Below are positions 25,498 through 33,822 of a DNA stretch of 64,000 nt, one piece after another. Numbering within the stretch: position 1 is the first letter of the stretch; the number at the start of each line of letters is the position of its first letter. This stretch comes from JANMJD01 sp963828405 (GTDB lineage: Bacteria > Actinomycetota > Acidimicrobiia > Acidimicrobiales > Ilumatobacteraceae). The DNA is taken from positions 9,329 through 73,328 of the forward strand of contig CAWHEG010000026.1 in the NCBI GenBank assembly GCA_963828405.1. Reading direction: 5' to 3'. The notes beneath the pieces are model-generated. The model saw nothing but the letters and a program-made list of their open reading frames with translations. It was not told the origin of the DNA and searched no databases. The translations under genes were made by a program, and so were the position numbers.

Positions 25498-26397
25498 ATG
25501 ACAGTCGAGGCGAACGCCGGCGAGCCCGATCACCAGCAGGCCGTGGACGACCTGGTCCGCCTGCTCGACCTCGAACCGATCGAGGTCAACATCTTCCGGG
25601 GTGTGTCGCCCCCCGACAACCGCCAGCGGGTGTTCGGCGGCCAGGTGGCCGGCCAGGCCCTCGTCGCCGCGGCCCGCACGGTCGACACGAGCCAGCGGAT
25701 GGTCCATTCGCTGCACGCCTACTTCCTGCGACCGGGCGATCCCACCGTCCCGATCCTGTACCAGGTCGATCGGATCCGCGACGGCCGCAGCTTCACGACG
25801 CGGCGGGTCGTAGCCATCCAGCACGGCCAGGCGATCTTCAACCTGCAGGCCAGCTTCCACGTCACCGAACCGGGCCTCGATCACCAGCTCCCCCTTCCCG
25901 AGGGCCTGCCCGACCCGGATTCGCTGCCGACGTTCCGCGAGCGGATGGAGCCCTACCGGGCGCGGATGGGGATGGAGGCGAGCTGGTTCGATCGCCCACG
26001 GTCGATCGACCTGCGCTACGTCGAGCACGGGCCGATGGAACGCAAGGGCCGGTACGCGACGGCGCAGCGGGTCTGGTTACGGGCCGGTGGTGTGCTGCCC
26101 GACGACCCGGTGCTCCACGCCTGTGTGGTCACCTACGCCTCCGACATGACGTTGCTCGACACCACCGGCCTGCCCCACGGCCTCGACTGGGACGACGACG
26201 ACGTGCAGATGGCCAGCCTCGATCATGCGATGTGGTTCCACCGCCCGTTCCGCGCCGACGAATGGATGCTCTACGACCAGCACACGCCGTCGACCTCGAA
26301 CGCCCGGGGCCTGGCCACCGGATCGATCTTCACCCACCACGGCGACCTGGTCGTCAGCGTGGTGCAGGAGGGCCTGATCCGCAGGGTCCGGCGGTGA
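25498..26397 (+). CDS. tesB: Acyl-CoA thioesterase II
   Basis: 299 residues, a double hot-dog fold. VFGGQVAGQALVAAARTV (N-terminal hot dog) and the late ASLDHAMWFHRPFRADEWMLYDQHTPS carry the catalytic Asp/His/Gln features of TesB. It hydrolyses medium- to long-chain acyl-CoA to fatty acid and CoA. Starts 20 bases after the GT-C gene and overlaps the following lipoprotein gene by GTGA. Confidence 0.92.
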   Translation: MTVEANAGEPDHQQAVDDLVRLLDLEPIEVNIFRGVSPPDNRQRVFGGQVAGQALVAAARTVDTSQRMVHSLHAYFLRPGDPTVPILYQVDRIRDGRSFTTRRVVAIQHGQAIFNLQASFHVTEPGLDHQLPLPEGLPDPDSLPTFRERMEPYRARMGMEASWFDRPRSIDLRYVEHGPMERKGRYATAQRVWLRAGGVLPDDPVLHACVVTYASDMTLLDTTGLPHGLDWDDDDVQMASLDHAMWFHRPFRADEWMLYDQHTPSTSNARGLATGSIFTHHGDLVVSVVQEGLIRRVRR

Positions 26398-27638
26398 GGG
26401 CCATCCACCGCTGCGGCCTGGCCGCCGTGGCCGCCCTGGTCGCCTGCACCTCCGATCCGAGCAGCCCCGTCGCCAGCGTGGCCGTCACGGCCCCCGGCGA
26501 CACCACGACCGTGGTCACGGCACCCTCTGCCGCCCCGACCACCGCCCCCTCTGCCACCCCGCCCGCGGTCACGGCCCCCGACAGGCTCACCGTCACGTTG
26601 AACCGCGTCGGTGAGTTCGAGGAGCCGATCGCCCTGGCGACCAGACCGGGCACCGCCGTGCCCGAACCGCCCTACCTGCTCGAACGGGCGGGAGTGGTGC
26701 GCCGCCTGGTCGAGCCCGACGAGATCGCCCTGGACATCACCGAGCTGACCGTGCCGGTCAACGAGCGGGGGGCGCTCGGGATGGCCTTCTCCCCCGACGG
26801 GGCCCACCTCTACATCGACTACACCAACCAAGACGGCCACTCGGTCGTCGACGAGTTCGCCGTCGACCCGGGTGGAGCGATCGACGGCGACAGCCGACGC
26901 GAAGTGCTCACCATCCGCCAGCCCTACCCGAACCACAACGGCGGGAACCTGGTCTTCGGGCCCGACGGGATGCTGTACATCGGCACCGGCGACGGCGGGG
27001 CGGCCGACGATCCGGACCGGCGGGCCCTCGACCTGTCGGAGATGCTCGGCAAGATGCTGCGCATCGACCCGCGGCAGGGACAGGGTGGCGAGCCGTACTC
27101 GGTGCCCCCCGACAACCCGTTCGTCGGTGTCGATGGTGCGCTGCCGGAGATCTGGTCGATCGGGCTGCGCAACCCGTGGAGGTACTCGTTCGACCGGGTC
27201 ACCGGCGATCTGTGGATCGGCGATGTCGGCCAGGGTGCCTGGGAGGAGATCGACGTCGCCCTGGCCGCCGACGGAGCGGGCCGAGGGTCGAGCTTCGGCT
27301 GGAGCGCATTCGAGGCGTCGCATCGGTTCAACGACGATCAGGCGTCGACCGGGCACACCGCTCCCGTTTGGGAGTATCGGCACGGGAGTGAGGGTTGCTC
27401 GGTGGTCGGTGGATACGTCTACCGCGGTTCGGCGGTCCCCGGGCTGTCCGGGAACTACGTGTTCGGCGACTACTGCTCGGGCAGGGTCTGGGCCGCGGCG
27501 CCCGGCCCGCGGGGCGAGATCGGCGAGGTCCACCAGATCGGCGAGGTCAAGGAGCTCGTCTCGTTCGGCGAGGACGCCGCCGGCGAGCTGTACGCCGCGT
27601 CGCTGGCCGGCGGCCTGTACCGACTCGACCCTGCCTGA
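26394..27638 (+). CDS. PQQ-type glucose/sorbosone dehydrogenase-like lipoprotein
   Basis: 414 residues. N-terminal lipoprotein signal (AVAALVAC) and a Thr/Ala-rich linker to about 65, then a six-bladed beta-propeller of the GSDH family: PYPNHNGGNLVFGPDGMLYIGTGDGG, EIWSIGLRNPWRYSFDRVTGDLWIGDVGQ, and the closing VFGDYCSGRVW. Extracellular sugar oxidation with PQQ is the family reaction, but many actinobacterial members are uncharacterised. GTG overlaps the tesB stop. Confidence 0.85.
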   Translation: MRAIHRCGLAAVAALVACTSDPSSPVASVAVTAPGDTTTVVTAPSAAPTTAPSATPPAVTAPDRLTVTLNRVGEFEEPIALATRPGTAVPEPPYLLERAGVVRRLVEPDEIALDITELTVPVNERGALGMAFSPDGAHLYIDYTNQDGHSVVDEFAVDPGGAIDGDSRREVLTIRQPYPNHNGGNLVFGPDGMLYIGTGDGGAADDPDRRALDLSEMLGKMLRIDPRQGQGGEPYSVPPDNPFVGVDGALPEIWSIGLRNPWRYSFDRVTGDLWIGDVGQGAWEEIDVALAADGAGRGSSFGWSAFEASHRFNDDQASTGHTAPVWEYRHGSEGCSVVGGYVYRGSAVPGLSGNYVFGDYCSGRVWAAAPGPRGEIGEVHQIGEVKELVSFGEDAAGELYAASLAGGLYRLDPA

Positions 27639-27712
27639 CGGCCTTGCGGTCCACCCCCGGGTGACGTGTCGACGCAGGCGACCCTCGGCGGCACCGGCCC
27701 GGCCGCCCAGGG

Positions 27713-28534
27713 TCAGTCGTGGGGCTCGAGCCCGGCGGCGCGCAGCGTCGCCTCGAGCCGGGCCGCTTTCGCCTCGGCCCGCGCGTCGGCTCGGGCTTCG
27801 GCGTCGTCGGCCCGGGCCTCGGCGACGTCGGCCCGCCCCCGCTCGTGGACGATCCACCCGTACGGGTCGAAGCCGGGGTGGACGAGATGACCGCCCGGGC
27901 AGCAGATGGCCAGGCCCCCGACGTCGGGCACGACGAAGCTGATCTCGAGGGAGTCGATGTGGGCGCCGAGAGCGTCGTCGGCGACGGCGGCACCGTCGGG
28001 TTCGAGGCGCCAGCGGCGGACCTGTGATCGCTCCGGATCGATCGTCAGCACGTCGTGGACACCGGCGAGCAGGTAGCGGGCCGCCTTCGCCTGGAGTTCT
28101 GCCGTCGAGTTCGAGGCCGAGGCCACCTCGACCGCCGCCGTCGGCACCGGGTCGTCGGGGCTCTGGCGGTAGGAGCGCATCCGACGGCCGTCGCGCTGGA
28201 CCCGGCCGAGCCGGTCGGCGCGCAACCCCGGGATGACCAGCAGGTCGGGAGCGACCGCCGGGCCGTCGTCGGGTGGGAACCAGGCGATGTTGCCGGTGAC
28301 GAGCACGTCGCTGCCGGCCAGTTGATGGCGCACCGCGCCGACCATCACCAGGATCCAATCGAGATGCTCCGGAGCCTCCACCAGCGGGTTGTCCTCCTCG
28401 CCGACCAGGTGCGGGTACGCGGGGAGACCGGGGCTCACGGAACGAACGATACCGAATCGCCCCGGCGTCTCGGGGAAGAAGTGCTCCACCACGACGTCAT
28501 CGTCGCCGGAGGGTGTGTCATGGTCGCCGGGCAA
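27713..28534 (-). CDS. Uma2-family (DUF820) putative endonuclease
   Basis: 273 residues. The PD-(D/E)xK-like core is visible: VAPDLLVIPG (Asp), AAVEVASASNS (Glu) and AELQAKAARYLLAGV (Lys). The C-terminal 35 residues are a coiled coil of repeated RADDAEARADARAE units. Uma2 proteins are widely multiplied in cyanobacteria and actinobacteria and their target is unknown; nuclease activity is presumed from fold. Single gene. Confidence 0.8.
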   Translation of the reverse strand: MPGDHDTPSGDDDVVVEHFFPETPGRFGIVRSVSPGLPAYPHLVGEEDNPLVEAPEHLDWILVMVGAVRHQLAGSDVLVTGNIAWFPPDDGPAVAPDLLVIPGLRADRLGRVQRDGRRMRSYRQSPDDPVPTAAVEVASASNSTAELQAKAARYLLAGVHDVLTIDPERSQVRRWRLEPDGAAVADDALGAHIDSLEISFVVPDVGGLAICCPGGHLVHPGFDPYGWIVHERGRADVAEARADDAEARADARAEAKAARLEATLRAAGLEPHD

Positions 28535-28588
28535 CTTCGGCGGGCACGCCGGAGGCCGCGGCTGCGGCGGCCCGGCGGCCGGTTCGGC

Positions 28589-29866
28589 TCAGCGGCCGAC
28601 GCCCTCGTAGGTGAACCCGGCCTGGCGGTACATGTTGGCGTCGAGCAGGTTGCGGGCGTCGACGACGGCCTTCGACGAGACGGCCGAGGCGACCTTGTCG
28701 ACCTCGACCCAGCGGAACTCGTCCCACTCGGTGAGGACCACGACGGCGTCGGCGCCCTCGCAGGCCCCGTAGGCGTCGCCGCAGATCGTCGCCGCCCCGA
28801 TCGAGGCGATCGGAGCGTGGACGGTGGGATCGTAGGCCTGGATGGCGGCGCCCTCGGTGAGCAGCCGCTGGGTGATGGCGATCGACGGCGAGTCGCGCAG
28901 GTCGTCGGTGCGGGCCTTGAAGGTGAGGCCCCAGACGGCGATCGTCTTGCCGACCAGCGTGCCGCCGCATGCCCGGCGGACCTTGGCGACGATGCGTTCG
29001 CGCTGCTCGTCGTTGACGGTGACCACGCCGCGCAGCAGGCCGAAGTCGTAGCCGGCGCTCTCGGCGATGTGGATCAGGGCGTGGGTGTCCTTGGGGAAGC
29101 ACGAGCCGCCCCAGCCGGGACCGGGCTTGAGGAACTCCTGGCCGATGCGCTTGTCGTAGCCGATGCCGAGGACGACGTCGTTGACGTCGGCGCCGACGGC
29201 CTCGCAGACGGCGGCCACCGCGTTGATGTAGCTGATCTTGGTGGCCAGGAAGGCGTTGGCCGCGTACTTGATCGTCTCGGCCGAGGCCGGGCTGGTGACG
29301 ATCAGGGGGGCGGGAACACCGAGGTAGAGCGAGGCGACCTTGATCGCCGCGGCCTGGTCGTCGGAGCCGATGACGATGCGGTCGGGGTGGAGGAAGTCGT
29401 GGACGGCCGAGCCCTCGCGGAGGAACTCGGGGTTGGAGACGACCTTGATCTCGGGGCGGTTGAGGGCCCGCTCGACGACCTTGGTCGAACCGACCGGCAC
29501 GGTCGACTTGTTGACCACGACGGCGTTGGCGGGCAGCACCGCGGCGATCTGCTCGGCGGCGGCGATGATGTAGGAGAGGTCGGCGGCGCCGCTCGACGAC
29601 TGCGGTGTCGGCACGCACAGGTAGGCGAACTCGCAGTCGGCGGCCGCCGGCTCGGCGCCGAGCACGAACGAGAGTCGCCCAGAGCGGATGCCCTCGGCGA
29701 CGAGGGTGTCGAGCCCGGCTTCGACGATCGGGATCTCGCCGCGCTGCAGCTTCTCGACGCGTACGGGATCGATGTCCGCGCAGACGACGTCGTGGCCGAT
29801 GTGGGCGAAACAGGCGCCCGTGGTGAGACCGACGTACCCCGTACCGATGATTGCGACCTTTGCCAT
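28589..29866 (-). CDS. ugd: UDP-glucose 6-dehydrogenase
   Basis: 425 residues. N-terminal NAD-binding motif VAIIGTGYVGLTTGACFA, VSNPEFLREGSAVHDFLHPDRIVIG, the catalytic Cys in PGPGWGGSCFPKDT, and a C-terminal UDP-binding domain. It oxidises UDP-glucose to UDP-glucuronate with two NAD+, feeding capsule or exopolysaccharide synthesis; relevant to the sugar cluster at 49-64 kb, though 20 kb apart. Length and motifs are normal. Confidence 0.95.
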   Translation of the reverse strand: MAKVAIIGTGYVGLTTGACFAHIGHDVVCADIDPVRVEKLQRGEIPIVEAGLDTLVAEGIRSGRLSFVLGAEPAAADCEFAYLCVPTPQSSSGAADLSYIIAAAEQIAAVLPANAVVVNKSTVPVGSTKVVERALNRPEIKVVSNPEFLREGSAVHDFLHPDRIVIGSDDQAAAIKVASLYLGVPAPLIVTSPASAETIKYAANAFLATKISYINAVAAVCEAVGADVNDVVLGIGYDKRIGQEFLKPGPGWGGSCFPKDTHALIHIAESAGYDFGLLRGVVTVNDEQRERIVAKVRRACGGTLVGKTIAVWGLTFKARTDDLRDSPSIAITQRLLTEGAAIQAYDPTVHAPIASIGAATICGDAYGACEGADAVVVLTEWDEFRWVEVDKVASAVSSKAVVDARNLLDANMYRQAGFTYEGVGR

Positions 29867-29970
29867 GACCGTCCAGCTTACGGACGGTCTTCGGAGCCCG
29901 GAACGCGACCCGCCTGAGTCGATCGGACCGTTGCATCACCCGACCCGGCGATCGCGGTCGCAAACCGGTT

Positions 29971-30393
29971 TCAGCTGTCCGTCCACGGGTTGATGATGAT
30001 GATCCCCGTCTCGGTGAAGTCGTCGACGTTGCGAGTGGCGAGAACTGCCCCGTGGCTCCGGCAGATCGCCGCGATCTGGGCATCCGCCTGGCTGATCGGT
30101 CGTCCGGAACGCTCGCGACGGACGACGATGTCGGCGTAGTGCGCGGCTGCCGGCTCGTCGAACGCGGCGACCCGGTGCTCGAAGTCGTCGGTGACCATCG
30201 CCTCGATGAGTTCGGTGATCTCGGTCTTGCGACGTCCATCGGCCAGACGCGCCACCCCGTACAGCAGCTCGGCGAGCGTGATGGCCGTGAGGTAGCACTC
30301 GCTCGCCCACTGGCGGTCGACCCAGTCGACGACCCTGTCGGCCGGCGCCGCTCGCATCAGTTCCGAGACCACGTTGGTGTCGAGGACGATCAC
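29971..30393 (-). CDS. vapC: VapC-type PIN-domain toxin
   Basis: 140 residues. PIN acidic residues: VLDTNVVSEL (Asp), TLAELLYG (Glu), ADAQIAAICR (Asp), and a late ATRNVDDF. VapC toxins are Mg-dependent RNases, often cutting initiator or other tRNAs. Start overlaps the antitoxin stop (ATGA). Confidence 0.9.
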   Translation of the reverse strand: MIVLDTNVVSELMRAAPADRVVDWVDRQWASECYLTAITLAELLYGVARLADGRRKTEITELIEAMVTDDFEHRVAAFDEPAAAHYADIVVRRERSGRPISQADAQIAAICRSHGAVLATRNVDDFTETGIIIINPWTDS

Positions 30394-30632
30394 ACCAGTT
30401 CGGCTGCCCGCGGCGGTTCCACTCTCGCCGGAAGGGTCAACTCCACCCCACCCACTGCGGCAAAGCGCTGACGGACACGGCTGCCGAGATGGTCGCCCGA
30501 TGGCCGCACGACCAGGACGTCGCGCAGGATCTCACGAACCTCAGCCTCCATCGAACGTCCGTGGTGAGCGGCGCGCACCCGTAGGCGGGCGCGGAGCTCC
30601 TCCTCGAGGCCTCGAATCGTCAGCGTTGCCAT
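30390..30632 (-). CDS. Ribbon-helix-helix VapB/FitA-type antitoxin
   Basis: 80 residues from ATG 30632 with AAGGAGG just upstream. The N-terminal ribbon-helix-helix MATLTIRGLEEELRARLRVRAAHHGRSMEAEVREIL is the FitA-like type that binds DNA as a dimer of dimers; the C-terminal third should wrap the VapC partner. Two identical 12-base copies of the promoter-side sequence (see 30627-30660) probably serve as its operator. Confidence 0.85.
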   Translation of the reverse strand: MATLTIRGLEEELRARLRVRAAHHGRSMEAEVREILRDVLVVRPSGDHLGSRVRQRFAAVGGVELTLPARVEPPRAAELV

Positions 30633-30660
30633 ACCGCCTCCTTCGTGGTGCCATACCGCC
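30627..30660 (-). promoter_or_regulatory. Direct-repeat operator candidate for VapBC
   Basis: On the minus strand GGCGGTATGGCA occurs twice exactly, at 30660-30649 and 30638-30627, start to start 22 bp (two helical turns). The second copy contains the antitoxin ATG. Repeats of this kind before RHH-type antitoxins normally bind the toxin-antitoxin complex for autorepression. Function inferred; the repeats are directly visible. Confidence 0.5.
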
Positions 30661-30731
30661 CCCGTCGTGTGAGGGAATGACAGCGATGCTAGCAAGGCTT
30701 GCAGAGGTTGTCACCGGCCGACCGGGGTGGC

Positions 30732-31718
30732 TCAGTCGTACCATCCGGGCGACTTGCGTGGTGCCGAGGGTCCGGGTGGCTCTTGCGGGGCCGCCGGCGA
30801 TGGGCGGCGATGCGGCGGGGGAGGAATCGCCCGACCTGACCGTGGCTTGGCGGCCCTCGGTGGTCGGGGCTCGAGCGGCTCGAGCAGGTCGGGGGGCGGG
30901 GCCGGAGTCGGAGGGGCCGGCGTCGGGTCGCCGGGGATCGAGTCGAAGTAGCTCAGCGCCCGCTCCCGCGGTTTGCACGAGTCGAGCGAGCAGGCCAAGG
31001 CGGTCGTCGCCGCCATCGTCATGAACGTCTTGGTGACGATGCTGCCGCGGGCGAACAGGCCCATCGCCGGTCCGAGGGCCAGCCCCGACAGCGAGACCAG
31101 CCAGAACGTCACCCGTTGCGGGCGGCGGAGCCGGAACCGGCGGGCGGCGACGACGGTCTCGAGCCCGTACCACTGCTCCATCAGCCGTCGGCGCCCGATC
31201 ACTGCGAGCATCATCACGCCGAGCACCGAGCCCACCGTGTGACCGAGGTACTGCAGGGTGCGGGCGATCGAGACCCCCGAATCCCACGGGGCGTGGAACA
31301 GTGTCCGGTCGAGGCCCATCCAACGCGAGACGAAGCTGTTCTTGTGGGTGAACGCGTCCATCAGGATGTGGCTGCCGGCGCCGAGGAAGGCGCTGTAGAG
31401 CAGCATCCACCACGGCGTGCGCCGGTCGCGCAACGCCCGGAACGAGTGGAGGCGCAGGGGTCCGGCGTCGGGGAGTTGGGCGAACGCCGTGCCGGCCACC
31501 CACGACCTGATCGCCAAGGTGACGACGATCGTGAACGGCAGGGACCAGACGATCAGCCCGGAGAACTGGTGGCTGTGGCGCTGCACCCAGCCGCGCACCG
31601 GGTACCCGAAGTCGGGCGCGATCGACCCGATCACCAGCGCCGTGCCGTCGAACCAGCGCGGGCGCCTGATCTTTGCCGGCAGGACGGCGATCTGGTGGGC
31701 GAAGAAGGTGAAGGGCAT
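30732..31718 (-). CDS. DUF4184-like membrane protein
   Basis: 328 residues from ATG 31718. The N-terminus MPFTFFAHQIAVLPAKI and the early IGSIAPDFGYPV with a later GAGSHILMDAFTH (His/Asp) match DUF4184/zinc-dependent membrane hydrolase-like proteins. About six membrane segments up to residue 260, then a Pro-rich tail. Function unknown. The longer upstream reading to 32069 is antisense to the next gene's start and is not supported. Confidence 0.7.
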   Translation of the reverse strand: MPFTFFAHQIAVLPAKIRRPRWFDGTALVIGSIAPDFGYPVRGWVQRHSHQFSGLIVWSLPFTIVVTLAIRSWVAGTAFAQLPDAGPLRLHSFRALRDRRTPWWMLLYSAFLGAGSHILMDAFTHKNSFVSRWMGLDRTLFHAPWDSGVSIARTLQYLGHTVGSVLGVMMLAVIGRRRLMEQWYGLETVVAARRFRLRRPQRVTFWLVSLSGLALGPAMGLFARGSIVTKTFMTMAATTALACSLDSCKPRERALSYFDSIPGDPTPAPPTPAPPPDLLEPLEPRPPRAAKPRSGRAIPPPPHRRPSPAAPQEPPGPSAPRKSPGWYD

Positions 31719-31962
31719 GCGGGCGGGCCTCGAGCGACGCGGTGACCGGGAGGTTCCGCCACCGGCTCGGTCGTTCAGGCGATGGCACGAAGGGTAGTTG
31801 CTGGCGGTCGCCGGGCCGAAGCGGCATCCCGGCCGTCCGGGGTGCGCGGCGTTGCTCTGTCGGCCGTCCGCCGGGCGGGCCGTCACGGGTGGCGGCCGCG
31901 TGCCGCAACGAGGGCCACGGGTGCCGGGGGCGAGCGGTGATCCACGGGTAGGGTCGGCGCCG

Positions 31963-33281
31963 ATGCTCGGGGTCCCCTGCGTTCTCGCCGCCGCCGGGTT
32001 CCTGCTGGTCACGGTGCACGCGATGACGGCGGCCCACATCGTCGGTTGGCTGTTCGTCGCCTGGATCACCTACCGGCTACTCGCCGCGGCCCTGCGCCAC
32101 GCCGGGGCCGACACGACGTTGCGGGCGCTCCTTCTCGCCGGCCTGGTGCTGCGCGCCGCCGGCGCCGTGGCCAAGTACGTCGTCTCGCAACGGGCCTACG
32201 ACGGGTCGGCCGACGCCTTCCGCTACGGCGAGGAGGCGGCGATCGTCGCCCGGCGGATGCAGTCCCACCTCGTGCTCCCGGGCGACTTCCACTTCCACCG
32301 CCGGGGGACCGATTTCGTCACCTGGGTGGTCGCGCTGCTCTACCGGACGTTCGGTCCACACCTGATCCTGGCCACCGCGGTGTTCACCCTGGCGGCGTTC
32401 GCCGGGACGTGCTGCCTGCTGCGGGTGGGCGCCGACTGCCTCGGCCGGCGGCCGCTGCGGGTGTTCGCCGCGCTCGGTGCTGCTGATGCCGTCGCTGTGC
32501 TTCTGGGCGTCGAGCGTCGGCAAGGAGGCGTGGCTGGCGGCGACGATGGGGGCGGCGATCCTCGCCCTGTCGCGGATCGCCAAGGGCCAGCTCACGTCCC
32601 GCCTGGTCGCCGTGCTGGCCGCCTCGGCGGCCCTGGCGCTGATCGTACGGCCCCACCTCGTGCTGCTCCTCGCCTGCGCCTGGCTCCCGGCCGTTGCGGT
32701 GCTCGGCTCGCCCGGGGGTGACGCGGTGGTCGCGGGCGCGCACGGCAGCGTGCGCGTTGGCGCTCGTCCCGCTGAGCCTGTGGATGATCAGGTGGGGGTT
32801 CTCGGGCAGCCTGTCGGGGTCGGGCGACGCCGGGTCGGGCATGCTCGATCTCGCCGCCGACGAGACCGGGTTCGGTGGTTCGGCGTTCACGCCGTCGCCG
32901 ATCACGTCACCGGCAACCGTCGCCGGGGGCGTGTGGGCCGTGCTCGGGCGCCCGCACCTGTTCGAGGCCGACGGCCGGTTGCAGGTGCTGACCGCCGTCG
33001 AGCTGTTCGTCGTCGCCGTGGTCTGCGTCGCCCTGCTCCGGCCCCGGCGTGTGGCACGGCGTGTGCTCCACGACCCGGTGGTGGCGTTCGCCGCGGTGTA
33101 CGTCGCCGGCTTCGTGTTCGCCTTCAGCCGCATCGCCAACTTCGGCATCCTCGCCCGCCAGCGGGTGCAGATGTGGCCGCTGCTGTTCCTCGTCGTCGCC
33201 GCCGGCGTGCGCGCCGACGGGCAGCCCGCCCCCGCCGCGGCATCCGGAGCCCCGCCCGAACCCGCGCCCGGCGTGCCATGA
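31963..33281 (+). CDS. GT-C-like membrane protein, frameshifted twice
   Basis: From ATG 31963. Reading continuously, the protein is about 438 residues with about 9-10 membrane segments and a luminal loop FRYGEEAAIVARRM. It occupies three frames: up to 32475, then from about 32478 (VLLMPSLCFWASSVGKEAW), then from about 32718 (VTRWSRARTAACALALVPLSL). Each break is explained by one extra G (GG at 32476-32477; the G run at 32714-32718). Its stop overlaps the B2 gene (ATGA), so it heads the operon to 36493. Role is unknown; a polyprenyl-linked sugar step or a maturation membrane partner are both possible. Confidence 0.55.
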
Positions 33282-33822
33282 GCCGGGTGCCGTTTCGTGA
33301 TTGGATGCCGGGCGTGATCCCCGTCCCGCCGCGGCTCCGCTACGGGTGGCGACGTGTCCGGGCGCTGTCGTGGCGCCAGCGTGGTTGGCTGGTCGAGGCG
33401 TCGTTGCTGAACCTGGTCTTCCGTGTCGTCGTGCACCACCGACGATGTCGCCGCGTCCGAGCGGCTGGCCGTCCGGTTGGGGCGCCTGTCGCTGCGGCGG
33501 TCGCCCCGCCGGCCCGACGCGGCGGCGGTGGGCGAGTCGATCAGGGTGGCGGCCCGGCTGCCGCTGGTGCGCGTGTCGTGCCTGCCGCGCACGCTCACGG
33601 CGATCACGATGCTCTCCCGGCGGGGGCTGCGGCCCGAGATGCACGTCGGGGTGTCGGGGGGCGACGGCCCGTTCGCCGCCCACGCCTGGGCCACCGTCGA
33701 CGGCGTCGATGTCGTCTCCGAACCCGACGACGTCGGGGCATTCGTCGAGCTGCTCGGCGGTGCCCCGGGCACCGGGATGTTCGAGCCGGCCGGGCGGCGG
33801 GACGTGCGGCGATCGCCGATGA
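33278..33822 (+). CDS. Lasso peptide B2-type protease (Transglut_core3), frameshifted
   Basis: From ATG 33278 (ATGA overlap). The N-terminal WRQRGWLVEASLLNLVFRV is in one frame; the rest, from about 33440, in the next (break between about 33405 and 33450, one extra base). The B2 signature is clear: VRVSCLPRTLTAITMLSRRGLRPEMHVGV with nucleophile Cys (codon 33579) and GPFAAHAWATVDG with catalytic His (codon 33681). B2 is the cysteine protease that removes the leader of a lasso precursor, with B1 presenting it. No stop separates it in frame from the following protein; the ATGA at 33819-33822 suggests a second indel or a fusion. Confidence 0.72.
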
